NCBI GenBank assembly: GCA_934457515.1
Contig: CAKSHV010000062.1
Span: 1 to 7,708, forward strand
DNA from: an uncultured Clostridia bacterium
GTDB lineage: Bacteria > Bacillota > Clostridia > RGIG6154
DNA: 7,708 bases
Reading direction: 5' to 3'
In this document: piece by piece, positions 1 through 5,923 of the stretch
Numbering within the stretch: the first letter of the stretch is position 1
How the letters are laid out: the number at the start of each line of letters is the position of its first letter
Notes under the pieces: model-generated
Databases searched by the model: none
What the model was told of the DNA's origin: nothing
The model's input: only the letters and a program-made list of their open reading frames with translations
Translations under genes and position numbers: made by a program

Positions 1-13
1 GTTTATAGTATAA

Positions 14-42
14 AGTTTAGCAGAAATTGCGCCGTTCGTCAA
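14..42 (-). promoter_or_regulatory. Sigma-A promoter reading out of the window to the left
   Basis: On the minus strand there is a -35 box TTGACG (37-42), a 17-base spacer and a -10 box TAAACT (14-19) preceded by TGC, which makes an extended -10. Transcription would start near position 7 and run left, so another minus-strand gene probably begins beyond the window edge. The -35 end overlaps the U-tract of the kinase terminator, so the two units are packed tightly. The gene it serves is not visible. Confidence 0.55.
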
Positions 43-80
43 GAAAAAATTAAAAAAATGCGCCAAAAAAGGGCGCATTT
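41..80 (-). terminator. Rho-independent terminator of the PfkB-family kinase
   Basis: A perfect 9-base-pair stem is formed by 56-64 (AAATGCGCC) and 72-80 (GGCGCATTT) around a 7-base A-rich loop. Read on the minus strand it is followed by a run of Ts broken by two As (41-58). It lies about 40 bases past the stop codon of the kinase gene, so it should end that transcript. Confidence 0.85.
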
Positions 81-121
81 CCGCAACTTTTCCACAAAAA
101 GAACTTTATTTTCTTAAATTT

Positions 122-1087
122 TTACGCATTATTGCTTTTTAAAAGACTTTGAATTTCGTCCATGGCCGGCATGGTTTTCAGCGCACCTTTTTTCAGCGTA
201 ATCAGTGCCGCGCCCGCGTTTGCAAATTTTAAAAGCGCATGTAAATCCGATTCCGATAATTCTGTGCCGTGCTCTAAAACATACCAAAGTGCACAGCCGA
301 AAAATGTGTCGCCCGCGCCCGTCTTTTCGACGGGAGTTACGGGAAATACAGGCTCGAACGCCTTTTTGTTTTGCAAAAAGGCAAGGCTGCCGTCTCCGCC
401 TAAGGTGATGAACAGAAGCCTTATGTTCGGATAGGTTTTTAAAAGGTGTTCCGCCGCTTTTTCATAATCGATGTGACCGAACATGAATTCAATTTCATTG
501 TCCGAAATTTTTAAGATGTTGCACTTGGAAAAACCGTAGGCAATTTCGGCTTTTGCGTCCTCCAAACTGTGCCACAGCCGTTCGCGCAGATTTGGGTCGA
601 ACGACAGCAAAGCGCCGCTTTTTTCGGCAATTTCAATGGCGTGCCGTGTGGCGCTTTTCGCAGGCTCATCGGTTGACGACAGCGTGCCGAAATGAAAGAT
701 TTTGCTGTTTTGAATGAGGGATTCATTCACTTCATTTGCGTTAAGCATCATGTCTGCCCCCGGGTTTCGCACAAAGCTGAACTCCCGTTCGCCGCCCTTT
801 AGGGTTTGCACAAACGCAAGGGTGGTAGACACATTTTTGTCTTTCACAAGCCCCTCTGTCGAAATGCCGACGCTTTTTACGGCATTTTCCAAAAGCGTGC
901 CGAACATATCCGCGCCCACCTTTCCGATAAAGGCGGTTTTTTTGTTTAACTTTGCCAGCATGGCAAGCACATTGCAGGGCGCGCCGCCGGGATTTGCCTC
1001 AAACAGCAAATTTCCGCTATCGCTTCGCCCGTTGTCTGTAAAATCAATTAAAAGTTCGCCCAAAGCCGTTACATCTATTTGTTTCAT
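122..1087 (-). CDS. PfkB-family carbohydrate kinase, probably fructokinase
   Basis: A 321-residue cytoplasmic sugar kinase of the ribokinase/PfkB fold, which transfers the ATP gamma-phosphate to a sugar hydroxyl. Visible hallmarks are the N-terminal LGELLIDF strand (residues 9-16), the first PfkB signature with the GGAP sugar-binding turn (34-37) and GKVGADMFG (55-63), DPNLRERLW (164-172), KISDNEIEFMFG (193-204), and the second signature EKTGAGDTFFG (254-264) with the catalytic base Asp260 in GAGD. The DPNLR..LW and KISD combination is typical of fructokinases, so fructose to fructose-6-phosphate is the best guess. 2-keto-3-deoxygluconate or another ketose remains possible. Length is normal for the family. 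I chose the ATG at 1087 because an in-frame GTG at 1096 lies inside the GAGGTG ribosome binding site. The gene has its own promoter and terminator, so it is transcribed separately from the rhamnosidase cluster. Confidence 0.92.
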   Translation of the reverse strand: MKQIDVTALGELLIDFTDNGRSDSGNLLFEANPGGAPCNVLAMLAKLNKKTAFIGKVGADMFGTLLENAVKSVGISTEGLVKDKNVSTTLAFVQTLKGGEREFSFVRNPGADMMLNANEVNESLIQNSKIFHFGTLSSTDEPAKSATRHAIEIAEKSGALLSFDPNLRERLWHSLEDAKAEIAYGFSKCNILKISDNEIEFMFGHIDYEKAAEHLLKTYPNIRLLFITLGGDGSLAFLQNKKAFEPVFPVTPVEKTGAGDTFFGCALWYVLEHGTELSESDLHALLKFANAGAALITLKKGALKTMPAMDEIQSLLKSNNA

Positions 1088-1093
1088 TCTCTT

Positions 1094-1099
1094 CACCTC
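1094..1099 (-). promoter_or_regulatory. Ribosome binding site of the kinase gene (fixes the start)
   Basis: GAGGTG sits 6 bases before the ATG at 1087. Its last three bases are an in-frame GTG that automatic callers may take as the start, adding three false residues (MKR). The spacing favours the ATG. Confidence 0.75.
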
Positions 1100-1136
1100 A
1101 TTTTGCGGCGCTTTTAAGTGAATTTTTTGCAGGTTA

Positions 1137-1151
1137 CCCTCCCACGGAGGG
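1137..1151 (-). promoter_or_regulatory. GC-rich hairpin in the kinase mRNA leader
   Basis: The predicted leader runs about 77 bases from the start site near 1164 to the ATG at 1087. Within it CCCTCC and GGAGGG can form a 6-base-pair stem with a 3-base loop. It is not followed by a U-tract, so it is not a terminator. Its 5' arm holds CCUC, which could also pair with the GAGG of the downstream ribosome binding site. A regulatory role is only inferred; it could equally be an RNA-stabilising 5' hairpin or a DNA operator. Confidence 0.4.
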
Positions 1152-1170
1152 AATTGTTAAATTCGTTTTC

Positions 1171-1199
1171 AGTATATCAGTGTTGCCGTGATTTGTCAA
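1171..1199 (-). promoter_or_regulatory. Strong sigma-A promoter of the kinase gene
   Basis: The minus strand carries a perfect -35 box TTGACA (1194-1199), exactly 17 bases of spacer and the -10 box TATACT (1171-1176). Transcription should start near 1164. The promoter lies just past the terminator of the MBL gene (1226-1266), which shows the kinase is an independent unit. A short palindrome, CAAAAC-G-GTTTTG (1206-1218), sits directly upstream of the -35 box and might be an operator. Confidence 0.85.
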
Positions 1200-1225
1200 G
1201 GAAAACAAAACGGTTTTGCAATTAC

Positions 1226-1266
1226 AAAAAAAGGCGCAGCAAAAAACTTTTTGCTGCGCCTTTTTT
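1226..1266 (-). terminator. Rho-independent terminator of the isomerase-rhamnosidase-MBL cluster
   Basis: The GC core GGCGCAGC (1233-1240) pairs with GCTGCGCC (1253-1260). The pairing extends through the A/T runs on both sides, so 1227-1245 is complementary to 1248-1266. Read on the minus strand it ends in seven Ts. It begins immediately at the stop codon of the MBL gene. The symmetry would let it work in both directions, but no plus-strand gene approaches it. Confidence 0.9.
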
Positions 1267-2073
1267 CTACAGTTCAATTCTGTGCGGTCCGTCGTATTCT
1301 TTTATGTGTTCTTTAGCCGTGCCGATTTTTTCAATCCATTCGCGCGTGCGAACGGTCTGAAAATTTGCCGAATCAAATCCGTTGCCAACGTCATTGTTCC
1401 AAAGCCATATGGGTGCAGCCCAAAGACACGCCTTGGGCTTTATGTACTCGTAAAATGCCTTTCTAACGCCGTCTTGACCATGGTGTGCCATCTGCACATA
1501 GTCGGCATCCAGTTCGTCCGGCGAATACATTTTCATCACTTCGTCGCCCGCCTCAATGCCGAGATCGGCTAAAATAAGCACACTTTTTTTGTCCCGGACT
1601 TTCATAACAACCGATGCATTATTTCCGAAATCAACCGTTATATCCGGGTTAAACACACGCAAAATGTCAATTTTAATATCGCCGAACACAAAATGTTCGC
1701 CCTTTTTGAGGTCGTGCAGTGCCGGCTTTTTGAGTGCGTTGAAAATTCGCGCCTCTTTATCCTCTTCCGGCGCAATCAGTCCTTTTTTCGAGTCGAGATA
1801 TTCGTTTGTGGTCAGGCTGACATACATTTTTTCAATTTCGGGAAGTCTGTTTTCTTCGGAAAGCCTTTGATACGCGCCGTAGTGGTCGTTGTGCGGATGC
1901 GTTATAAACCACGCATCCACCTTTTTTGCACCCGTTTTCTTAAGGAACAACAATAAATTGTCTGCGTCCGCTTCCGTTCCGCCGTCGATAATGACCGTGC
2001 GGTCACCCGAACGCACGATAAAGCCCATCATCTGATCGTGTCCGGCGTTGTTCATAAAATAAAGCTCCGTCAT
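1267..2073 (-). CDS. MBL-fold metallo-hydrolase, ComEC-like soluble domain
   Basis: A 268-residue protein of the metallo-beta-lactamase fold, probably binding two metal ions and hydrolysing an unknown substrate. Visible are VIIDGG (27-32), the metal motif HPHNDH (59-64, matching HxHxDH), NNASVV (151-156), the metal Asp in LILADLG (Asp170) and AHHG (196-199). The NNxS, LxxD and HHG order resembles the hydrolase domain of ComEC/Rec2-type proteins. Here it stands alone, without membrane segments or a signal peptide, so it should be cytoplasmic. The C-terminal part carries CLWAAPIWLW (216-225), an aromatic-rich strip that may line the active site. The start is backed by AAAGGAG nine bases before the ATG. 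It lies 99 bases after the rhamnosidase gene with no terminator between, so it is probably co-transcribed; a weak internal promoter is also possible. The substrate is unknown and a lactone or phosphodiester is only a guess. Confidence 0.85.
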   Translation of the reverse strand: MTELYFMNNAGHDQMMGFIVRSGDRTVIIDGGTEADADNLLLFLKKTGAKKVDAWFITHPHNDHYGAYQRLSEENRLPEIEKMYVSLTTNEYLDSKKGLIAPEEDKEARIFNALKKPALHDLKKGEHFVFGDIKIDILRVFNPDITVDFGNNASVVMKVRDKKSVLILADLGIEAGDEVMKMYSPDELDADYVQMAHHGQDGVRKAFYEYIKPKACLWAAPIWLWNNDVGNGFDSANFQTVRTREWIEKIGTAKEHIKEYDGPHRIEL

Positions 2074-2102
2074 GCTTCTCTGCTCCTTTTTGCCGATTTA
2101 TG

Positions 2103-2132
2103 ATTTTATGATACCGATTGTTTGCAATGCAA
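2103..2132 (-). promoter_or_regulatory. Possible weak internal promoter before the MBL gene
   Basis: The minus strand has TTGCAT (2127-2132), an 18-base spacer and TAAAAT (2103-2108). The match is poor at -35. An AT-rich imperfect palindrome (2128-2150, arms beginning TGCAA) overlaps the -35 region. The 99-base gap is larger than needed inside an operon, which is the main reason to suspect a separate signal. Confidence 0.3.
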
Positions 2133-2172
2133 TTTAAAATTAAATTTGCATCACAAGGGCGAATCGTTTTTG

Positions 2173-4299
2173 TCAATCCGCTATAATGTCTTTTCCGACC
2201 GTCACGGTCATGCCGCGCGGGGCGGAATAGGAAAGGTGAATTTTTCCGTCTGTTTTTTTCCATGCAACCGAAACGATGCCGAGGGGGGTCGGAACCGCAC
2301 CCTCTGCATGGGTTAAATGCCAAGGCGTGGGGTTAATTTCAATGCTTTCATAGCCAATACCTGTCTGCTTAACACCCAAAATGCCCGTGGTAAATTCATA
2401 AAGCGGCGATGCGCTCCATCCGTGGCATTCGCTTCGCGGATCGTCCGGATTTTCACACCAGGTGGTGCAGTTTAAGTCAAGCATGGTTTGAAAGCCCTTT
2501 AAATTGACCTCTGCCAAATCGTACATACCAACCTTTTCCAGTGCGCGGAACAGGAAAAATCCCATGGAAAAGCTGCAGGAAACTGTTTTGGGGTCCATCA
2601 TAATGCGCGCAAGGCGAAGTGCATTTTTGCCCGTTTCAATTTCGGACAAAATTGCCCAAATGGCGGTGTGCTGGCTGAACGCCGCGGTCGTTAACGTGTC
2701 ATTGTAATAGCCTTTTTCCTCGTTCCGGAAATAAACGCGCACGGCCTTGTCAAGCTTTTCTTTGCGCTGCAAATACTCGCCCGAAAGCGCTTCTCTTCCG
2801 AGAAGTTTGCAAAGATGTGCCGCGCATTTTAATCCCGCGGAATACTGCATGGAGTATACACAAATCGGGGACAGCACACCGTCCGACGGCACGCCCGCGG
2901 GAAACGTTTCCGCCCAGTCTACAAAGGGCCAGTGGGAGGACGAAACAATCCCGTTTTCGTTTAAAAGATTATGAAAAGCCCATAGAATTTTGTCAACCGT
3001 TCCGAGATAGGGCTTTACAAATTCGCTGTCGCCGCTGTAGATATAATAGTCGTGCAGCAGCATCAGCCAGTAAATCGAAAAGGTGGGGATAACCTGAGTC
3101 ACGCGCGAGGGGTAGTTTGCACAAAGCAGACCGCTCGGCTGCTGGGACTGCGCAAGGTCGGATATCGCCTTTTTCACAAGGCGCGTATCGCCCGAAATTT
3201 TTAGGGCATACATTGCCTCTAAATAGCTGTCCATATCGTATTGCTGCTGCTCAAAATACGGGCAGTCCACAAAAATTTCATGGCTGCAGCAAAGAAGGGT
3301 GTTGATGCTGACATCCCACATTTTATTGTAATTTTCATCCGAACACGAAAATTTTGCCGTTATGTCAAACGGATAAAAATAGGGGGCATAGTTTACGGTC
3401 AGCGAAAGATTTTTTATATCTTTGCAGGATACTTCAATATAACGAAACGCCCGATACCAGAAAAATTCAATTTCCTGTTCCTCGCCGCTTAAATCGATTC
3501 TGTCGGACGGACCTTTGATAAAGCCGCTTGCGTCATCGCGCATGCCCTTTTTAAAACCCCACCAGTCGTCCGCGGTTTTTAAAAAGCATTCGCCGTAGGT
3601 CAGGCGAAGCACATCGCCTTTCGTGCCGCGCACTTTAACGCGCACCTTGGCGGTGGTGTAGCTTTCCGCGTCCAATACATAGCTGTTTTCGGTGGTTTTG
3701 CAAACAGTTAAAGGGCGCTCTGCGCGGGTTTCCATTTGCGGCAGCGGACTTTTTTTCAGGCACAGCGTGCCTTTCACGCCCCATTCGTCAAATCCGTCAT
3801 TCTGAAGGTTTGCCGCGTTTCCCTCCTCAATTTCAACCTCTGTTTCGGTCACGTTTTCGTGCAGATGTTCAAAATAGGCAACCGAATACATAACCGATTT
3901 GTCCTGTGCAAAATCTCTGCCCGAAATTTTAAACGCGCGCCAGGAGGTGTCCGACTGCACAATCGCTTTGCTTTTTTCGGTGCCCTCTACCCACAAAATG
4001 GGGCGGTCGGCGGTGAAAACCGAGGTAAACGCATTGTCTGCCGCATGCAAAACCAGCACACTTAATTCGTTTTCGCCGTCTTTTAAATAAGAAGAAACAT
4101 CTGCCTCTTCATAATAATTTTCATATGCCGTGCCCTGGCACGGACCTTCTAAGGCAAATTTTCCGTTGATAAACAGCCGATATCTGGTGCTTGCACTTAT
4201 TTTTAAAGTCAGCTTTCCGCTGTGTGAAAACCGTTTTCTGAACGAAAACAGCGCGTTTTCGCATACTTTTTCCTTGGTTTGAATCCATTTTGTATTCAT
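2173..4299 (-). CDS. Alpha-L-rhamnosidase-type glycoside hydrolase (GH78 family), cytoplasmic
   Basis: A 708-residue glycoside hydrolase that would release terminal alpha-L-rhamnose, or a related sugar, from a glycoside by the inverting mechanism of GH78. An N-terminal beta-sandwich includes YRLFINGKFALEGP (40-53). A second beta domain includes VRVKVRGTKGDVLRLTYGE (219-237). The (alpha/alpha)6 catalytic barrel covers about 320-640, and a C-terminal beta-sandwich follows. The catalytic-loop motif is DCPYFEQ (345-351). Asp345, Glu350 and Asp357 keep the D-x4-E-x6-D spacing seen in GH78 enzymes. Glu616 in TTWCE is a candidate for the general base, followed by the family-like SECHGWSASP (623-632). 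There is no signal peptide, so the substrate must be imported. I chose the ATG at 4299 because AAAGGAG lies 8 bases upstream; a longer reading from 4332 would overlap the isomerase gene. It begins 13 bases after that gene, a clear operon arrangement. The exact sugar is unproven. Confidence 0.85.
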   Translation of the reverse strand: MNTKWIQTKEKVCENALFSFRKRFSHSGKLTLKISASTRYRLFINGKFALEGPCQGTAYENYYEEADVSSYLKDGENELSVLVLHAADNAFTSVFTADRPILWVEGTEKSKAIVQSDTSWRAFKISGRDFAQDKSVMYSVAYFEHLHENVTETEVEIEEGNAANLQNDGFDEWGVKGTLCLKKSPLPQMETRAERPLTVCKTTENSYVLDAESYTTAKVRVKVRGTKGDVLRLTYGECFLKTADDWWGFKKGMRDDASGFIKGPSDRIDLSGEEQEIEFFWYRAFRYIEVSCKDIKNLSLTVNYAPYFYPFDITAKFSCSDENYNKMWDVSINTLLCCSHEIFVDCPYFEQQQYDMDSYLEAMYALKISGDTRLVKKAISDLAQSQQPSGLLCANYPSRVTQVIPTFSIYWLMLLHDYYIYSGDSEFVKPYLGTVDKILWAFHNLLNENGIVSSSHWPFVDWAETFPAGVPSDGVLSPICVYSMQYSAGLKCAAHLCKLLGREALSGEYLQRKEKLDKAVRVYFRNEEKGYYNDTLTTAAFSQHTAIWAILSEIETGKNALRLARIMMDPKTVSCSFSMGFFLFRALEKVGMYDLAEVNLKGFQTMLDLNCTTWCENPDDPRSECHGWSASPLYEFTTGILGVKQTGIGYESIEINPTPWHLTHAEGAVPTPLGIVSVAWKKTDGKIHLSYSAPRGMTVTVGKDIIAD

Positions 4300-4307
4300 C
4301 AATCGTT

Positions 4308-4314
4308 CTCCTTT
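4308..4314 (-). promoter_or_regulatory. Ribosome binding site of the rhamnosidase gene, overlapping the isomerase stop codon
   Basis: AAAGGAG shares its first two bases (AA) with the TAA stop of the isomerase gene (4313-4315) and stands 8 bases from the ATG at 4299. The arrangement suggests translational coupling and fixes the rhamnosidase start inside the longer open frame. Confidence 0.8.
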
Positions 4315-4882
4315 ATTCCGGTTTAGTTTCAAGCGTTATCGGATAATCGCCGAGATGCTTAACTTTAAAACCGTTCTTCTTATATTCTTCATAGTCAAAC
4401 GCCTCCAGCTCGTCAATGGCAAGCTTGTGAAATTCATAAAAATTGTGCCACCACTCATAGCCCGAGCCTAAGGACGCGTTTAAATAAGCGTCTGCAATGT
4501 CACAGCCCATTTGCGGCGCAACGTAAAACGCACCCATCGCAAGCACGTTTACACCGTTGCCGGTGATGGCGCGCAGTGCCGCCGGAACGCTTTCCACAAC
4601 GCCCGCGTGCACATGCGGACACTTGCTTGCCGCAATGTGAATGCCCATGCCCGTGCCGCAGAAAATCAGTGCGCGCTCGAATTCGCCCTCGGCTATCATC
4701 GAGCCCACGCGCAGACCGATGCGGTGAAACATTAAATCTGTATTGTTATCTTCGGGGGTGCGCACGCCGACATCCGTGATGTGCCAGCCCTTTTTCTTTA
4801 AATGCGCCACGACAGCCTCTTTGAGCGGAAAACCCGCAAAATCGGCGCCCACCAACAGTTCTTTGTTCTGAATTGTTTTCAT
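4313..4882 (-). CDS. RpiB/LacA/LacB-family sugar-phosphate isomerase, divergent, with C-terminal extension
   Basis: A 189-residue cytoplasmic protein of the RpiB/LacAB family, which interconverts aldose and ketose phosphates. The Rossmann-like core shows GADFAGFPLK (12-21), the anion-hole and catalytic loop CGTGMGIHIAASK (75-87) with the base Cys75, and NVLAMG (112-117). It differs from E. coli RpiB at several functional positions. The His after the first Asp is Phe15. The ring-opening His99 position is Gly108. The two phosphate-binding arginines near the end of the core align with His146 and Glu150. It also carries about 30-40 extra C-terminal residues rich in aromatic and acidic positions. 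Ribose-5-phosphate is therefore unlikely to be the substrate, and a different sugar phosphate is inferred. The start at 4882 follows AAGGAGG by 6 bases; a longer frame to 4933 would run upstream through the promoter. It is the first gene of the isomerase-rhamnosidase-MBL cluster. Confidence 0.87.
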   Translation of the reverse strand: MKTIQNKELLVGADFAGFPLKEAVVAHLKKKGWHITDVGVRTPEDNNTDLMFHRIGLRVGSMIAEGEFERALIFCGTGMGIHIAASKCPHVHAGVVESVPAALRAITGNGVNVLAMGAFYVAPQMGCDIADAYLNASLGSGYEWWHNFYEFHKLAIDELEAFDYEEYKKNGFKVKHLGDYPITLETKPE

Positions 4883-4888
4883 TTCATT

Positions 4889-4895
4889 CCTCCTT
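4889..4895 (-). promoter_or_regulatory. Ribosome binding site of the isomerase gene
   Basis: AAGGAGG stands 6 bases before the ATG at 4882 and decides this start over the upstream in-frame ATG at 4933. Three of its bases fall in the left arm of the inverted repeat 4893-4934. Confidence 0.85.
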
Positions 4896-4934
4896 GTTTT
4901 CTTTATCCTATCATATTTCAATTTAGAAAACAAG
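4893..4934. repeat. Perfect 10-base inverted repeat bracketing the isomerase promoter (candidate operator)
   Basis: CTTGTTTTCT (4893-4902) is the exact reverse complement of AGAAAACAAG (4925-4934), with 22 bases between. The arm centres are 32 bases apart, about three helical turns. One arm covers the -35 box, the other covers the predicted transcription start and reaches the ribosome binding site. The predicted transcript starts inside the left arm, so an RNA hairpin of both arms cannot form. A protein-binding site pair is the simplest reading. The regulator is not encoded in this window. Confidence 0.5.
4905..4933 (-). promoter_or_regulatory. Promoter of the isomerase-rhamnosidase-MBL cluster
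   Basis: The minus strand has -35 TTGTTT (4928-4933), 17 bases of spacer and -10 TAGGAT (4905-4910), preceded by TGA as an extended -10 element. The start site would be near 4898, giving a leader of about 16 bases. The imperfect hexamers fit a regulated promoter. Confidence 0.6.
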
Positions 4935-4973
4935 GGGAGTATTTTAACTCTTTATAGGTCGATTGTAAGTGAT

Positions 4974-5015
4974 AAAAACACGCAAAGGATGCGCTTTAAA
5001 GCGCATCCTTTGCGT
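4974..5015 (-). terminator. Rho-independent terminator of the HAD phosphatase gene
   Basis: A perfect 36-base inverted repeat (4980-5015) is centred on TTTAAA, with arms ACGCAAAGGATGCGC and its complement. Read on the minus strand it is followed by GTTTTT. It begins about 30 bases past the phosphatase stop codon and separates that gene from the isomerase cluster. Confidence 0.88.
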
Positions 5016-5044
5016 TTGTGCCGAAACCGACACTTTTCGTTATT

Positions 5045-5752
5045 TTATTTCAAAAGGGAAAGGGCAAGCAGGTCATAAGGCGTGTCGATAATTGCCTCTG
5101 CATAGGGAGAAAGGGCCTCTTTGCCCGACACACCGCAGGTTACGCCCACAGCGTGCGCGCCCGCGTTTTTTGCAAACCGCATGTCAGACACGGTGTCGCC
5201 CGCCATAATCACCTCGTCGGGCGTAAATCCGAACGCGCTGCAAAACGCAAAAATCATATCGGGTGCGGGTTTTGGGTTTGTTTTGCCGTCGTCCGAGCCG
5301 AAAAAGTCCAATTCATCAAAAATACCTAACTGCTTTGCGCAGTATTCCGCACTTTTTTTCGTGTCCGATGTGGCAAGCCCGATTTTCAACCCTTTTTCGT
5401 GCAGCGCCGAAAACAGGGCTTTTAAGTCGCAGGTCGGTTCGGGTTTGGTTTTGAAAACTGCGTGGTTAATGGTGTTTTGCAGCATGTCCGAAAAGCCGTC
5501 CGGTGCGTTTTCTCCGTTAAATAAAGCCGTTTTCAGTGCCGAATCGATTTGTTCAAATGTGCCGCATGCCAAAAGTCCGCCCGCGTCCAAAGTGCCGTCT
5601 TTCATGCCGACAGCCTCGTATGCTGCGGGCAGATTTTCCGAAACGCCATAGCGCGCGGCAACCTTTGCAATCGCTTTTTGGCACAGCGAAAACCACATTT
5701 TATAAAAATTAAGAATCGTTCCGTCTTTATCCAAAAGTATGCCTTTAATCAT
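5045..5752 (-). CDS. HAD-family hydrolase, phosphoglycolate phosphatase-like
   Basis: A 235-residue cytoplasmic phosphatase of the haloacid dehalogenase superfamily. All four motifs are present: motif I DKDGT (8-12, nucleophile Asp8 and acid-base Asp10), motif II LATSD (126-130, Thr128), motif III with Lys161 in NPKPAPD (159-165), and motif IV GDTVSDMRFAKNAG (185-198, Asp186 and Asp190 for magnesium). A helical cap domain lies between motifs I and II (about 16-100), as in subclass IA enzymes such as phosphoglycolate phosphatase or beta-phosphoglucomutase. Motif I has Lys where many members have Phe or Leu (DxDGT), which is tolerated in the family. The substrate cannot be read from sequence. 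I chose the ATG at 5752, because an in-frame GTG at 5761 is part of the ribosome binding site. Its own promoter and terminator make it a single-gene unit. Confidence 0.88.
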   Translation of the reverse strand: MIKGILLDKDGTILNFYKMWFSLCQKAIAKVAARYGVSENLPAAYEAVGMKDGTLDAGGLLACGTFEQIDSALKTALFNGENAPDGFSDMLQNTINHAVFKTKPEPTCDLKALFSALHEKGLKIGLATSDTKKSAEYCAKQLGIFDELDFFGSDDGKTNPKPAPDMIFAFCSAFGFTPDEVIMAGDTVSDMRFAKNAGAHAVGVTCGVSGKEALSPYAEAIIDTPYDLLALSLLK

Positions 5753-5758
5753 GTGCTT

Positions 5759-5764
5759 CACCTC
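5759..5764 (-). promoter_or_regulatory. Ribosome binding site of the HAD gene (fixes the start)
   Basis: GAGGTG lies 6 bases before the ATG at 5752. It contains an in-frame GTG that would add MKH if taken as the start. The layout is the same as at the kinase gene (1094-1099). Confidence 0.75.
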
Positions 5765-5775
5765 AATTTTCTTTT

Positions 5776-5804
5776 ATTATACAGGATAATTGTTAAATTG
5801 AAAA
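5776..5804 (-). promoter_or_regulatory. Sigma-A promoter of the HAD phosphatase gene
   Basis: The minus strand has a perfect -10 TATAAT (5776-5781), a 17-base spacer and -35 TTTTCA (5799-5804). Transcription would start near 5769 with a leader of about 17 bases. The perfect -10 makes the call fairly safe despite the weaker -35. Confidence 0.7.
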
Positions 5805-5923
5805 GCATTTATTTGTTAAATGCGGTTAAAATTTCACTTTTTTTCATGGGATACTCAAGTTTTTTTGACAACTTTTCTGTACAATAAAGGCACAGAAAGA
5901 AAAAAAGAACAGGAATGATGACT

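Noticed and set aside
2168..2176. TTGACA overlapping the rhamnosidase stop codon as a -35 box for the MBL gene.
   Set aside because: No acceptable -10 box follows at 16-18 bases; the sequence there is TGATGC.
4980..5015. A 36-base perfect palindrome that could be an attachment or recombination site.
   Set aside because: It lies just past a stop codon and is followed by a U-tract on the minus strand, so a terminator explains it fully.
5121..5651. A 176-codon plus-strand open frame opposite the HAD gene.
   Set aside because: The minus-strand frame has all four HAD motifs and proper signals; the antisense frame has none.
5865..5885. TTGACA followed by TACAAT upstream of the VTC remnant, resembling a promoter.
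   Set aside because: The boxes are only 9 bases apart, far short of the 16-18 needed, and neither has a good partner at proper spacing. The old promoter of the pseudogene may have decayed.
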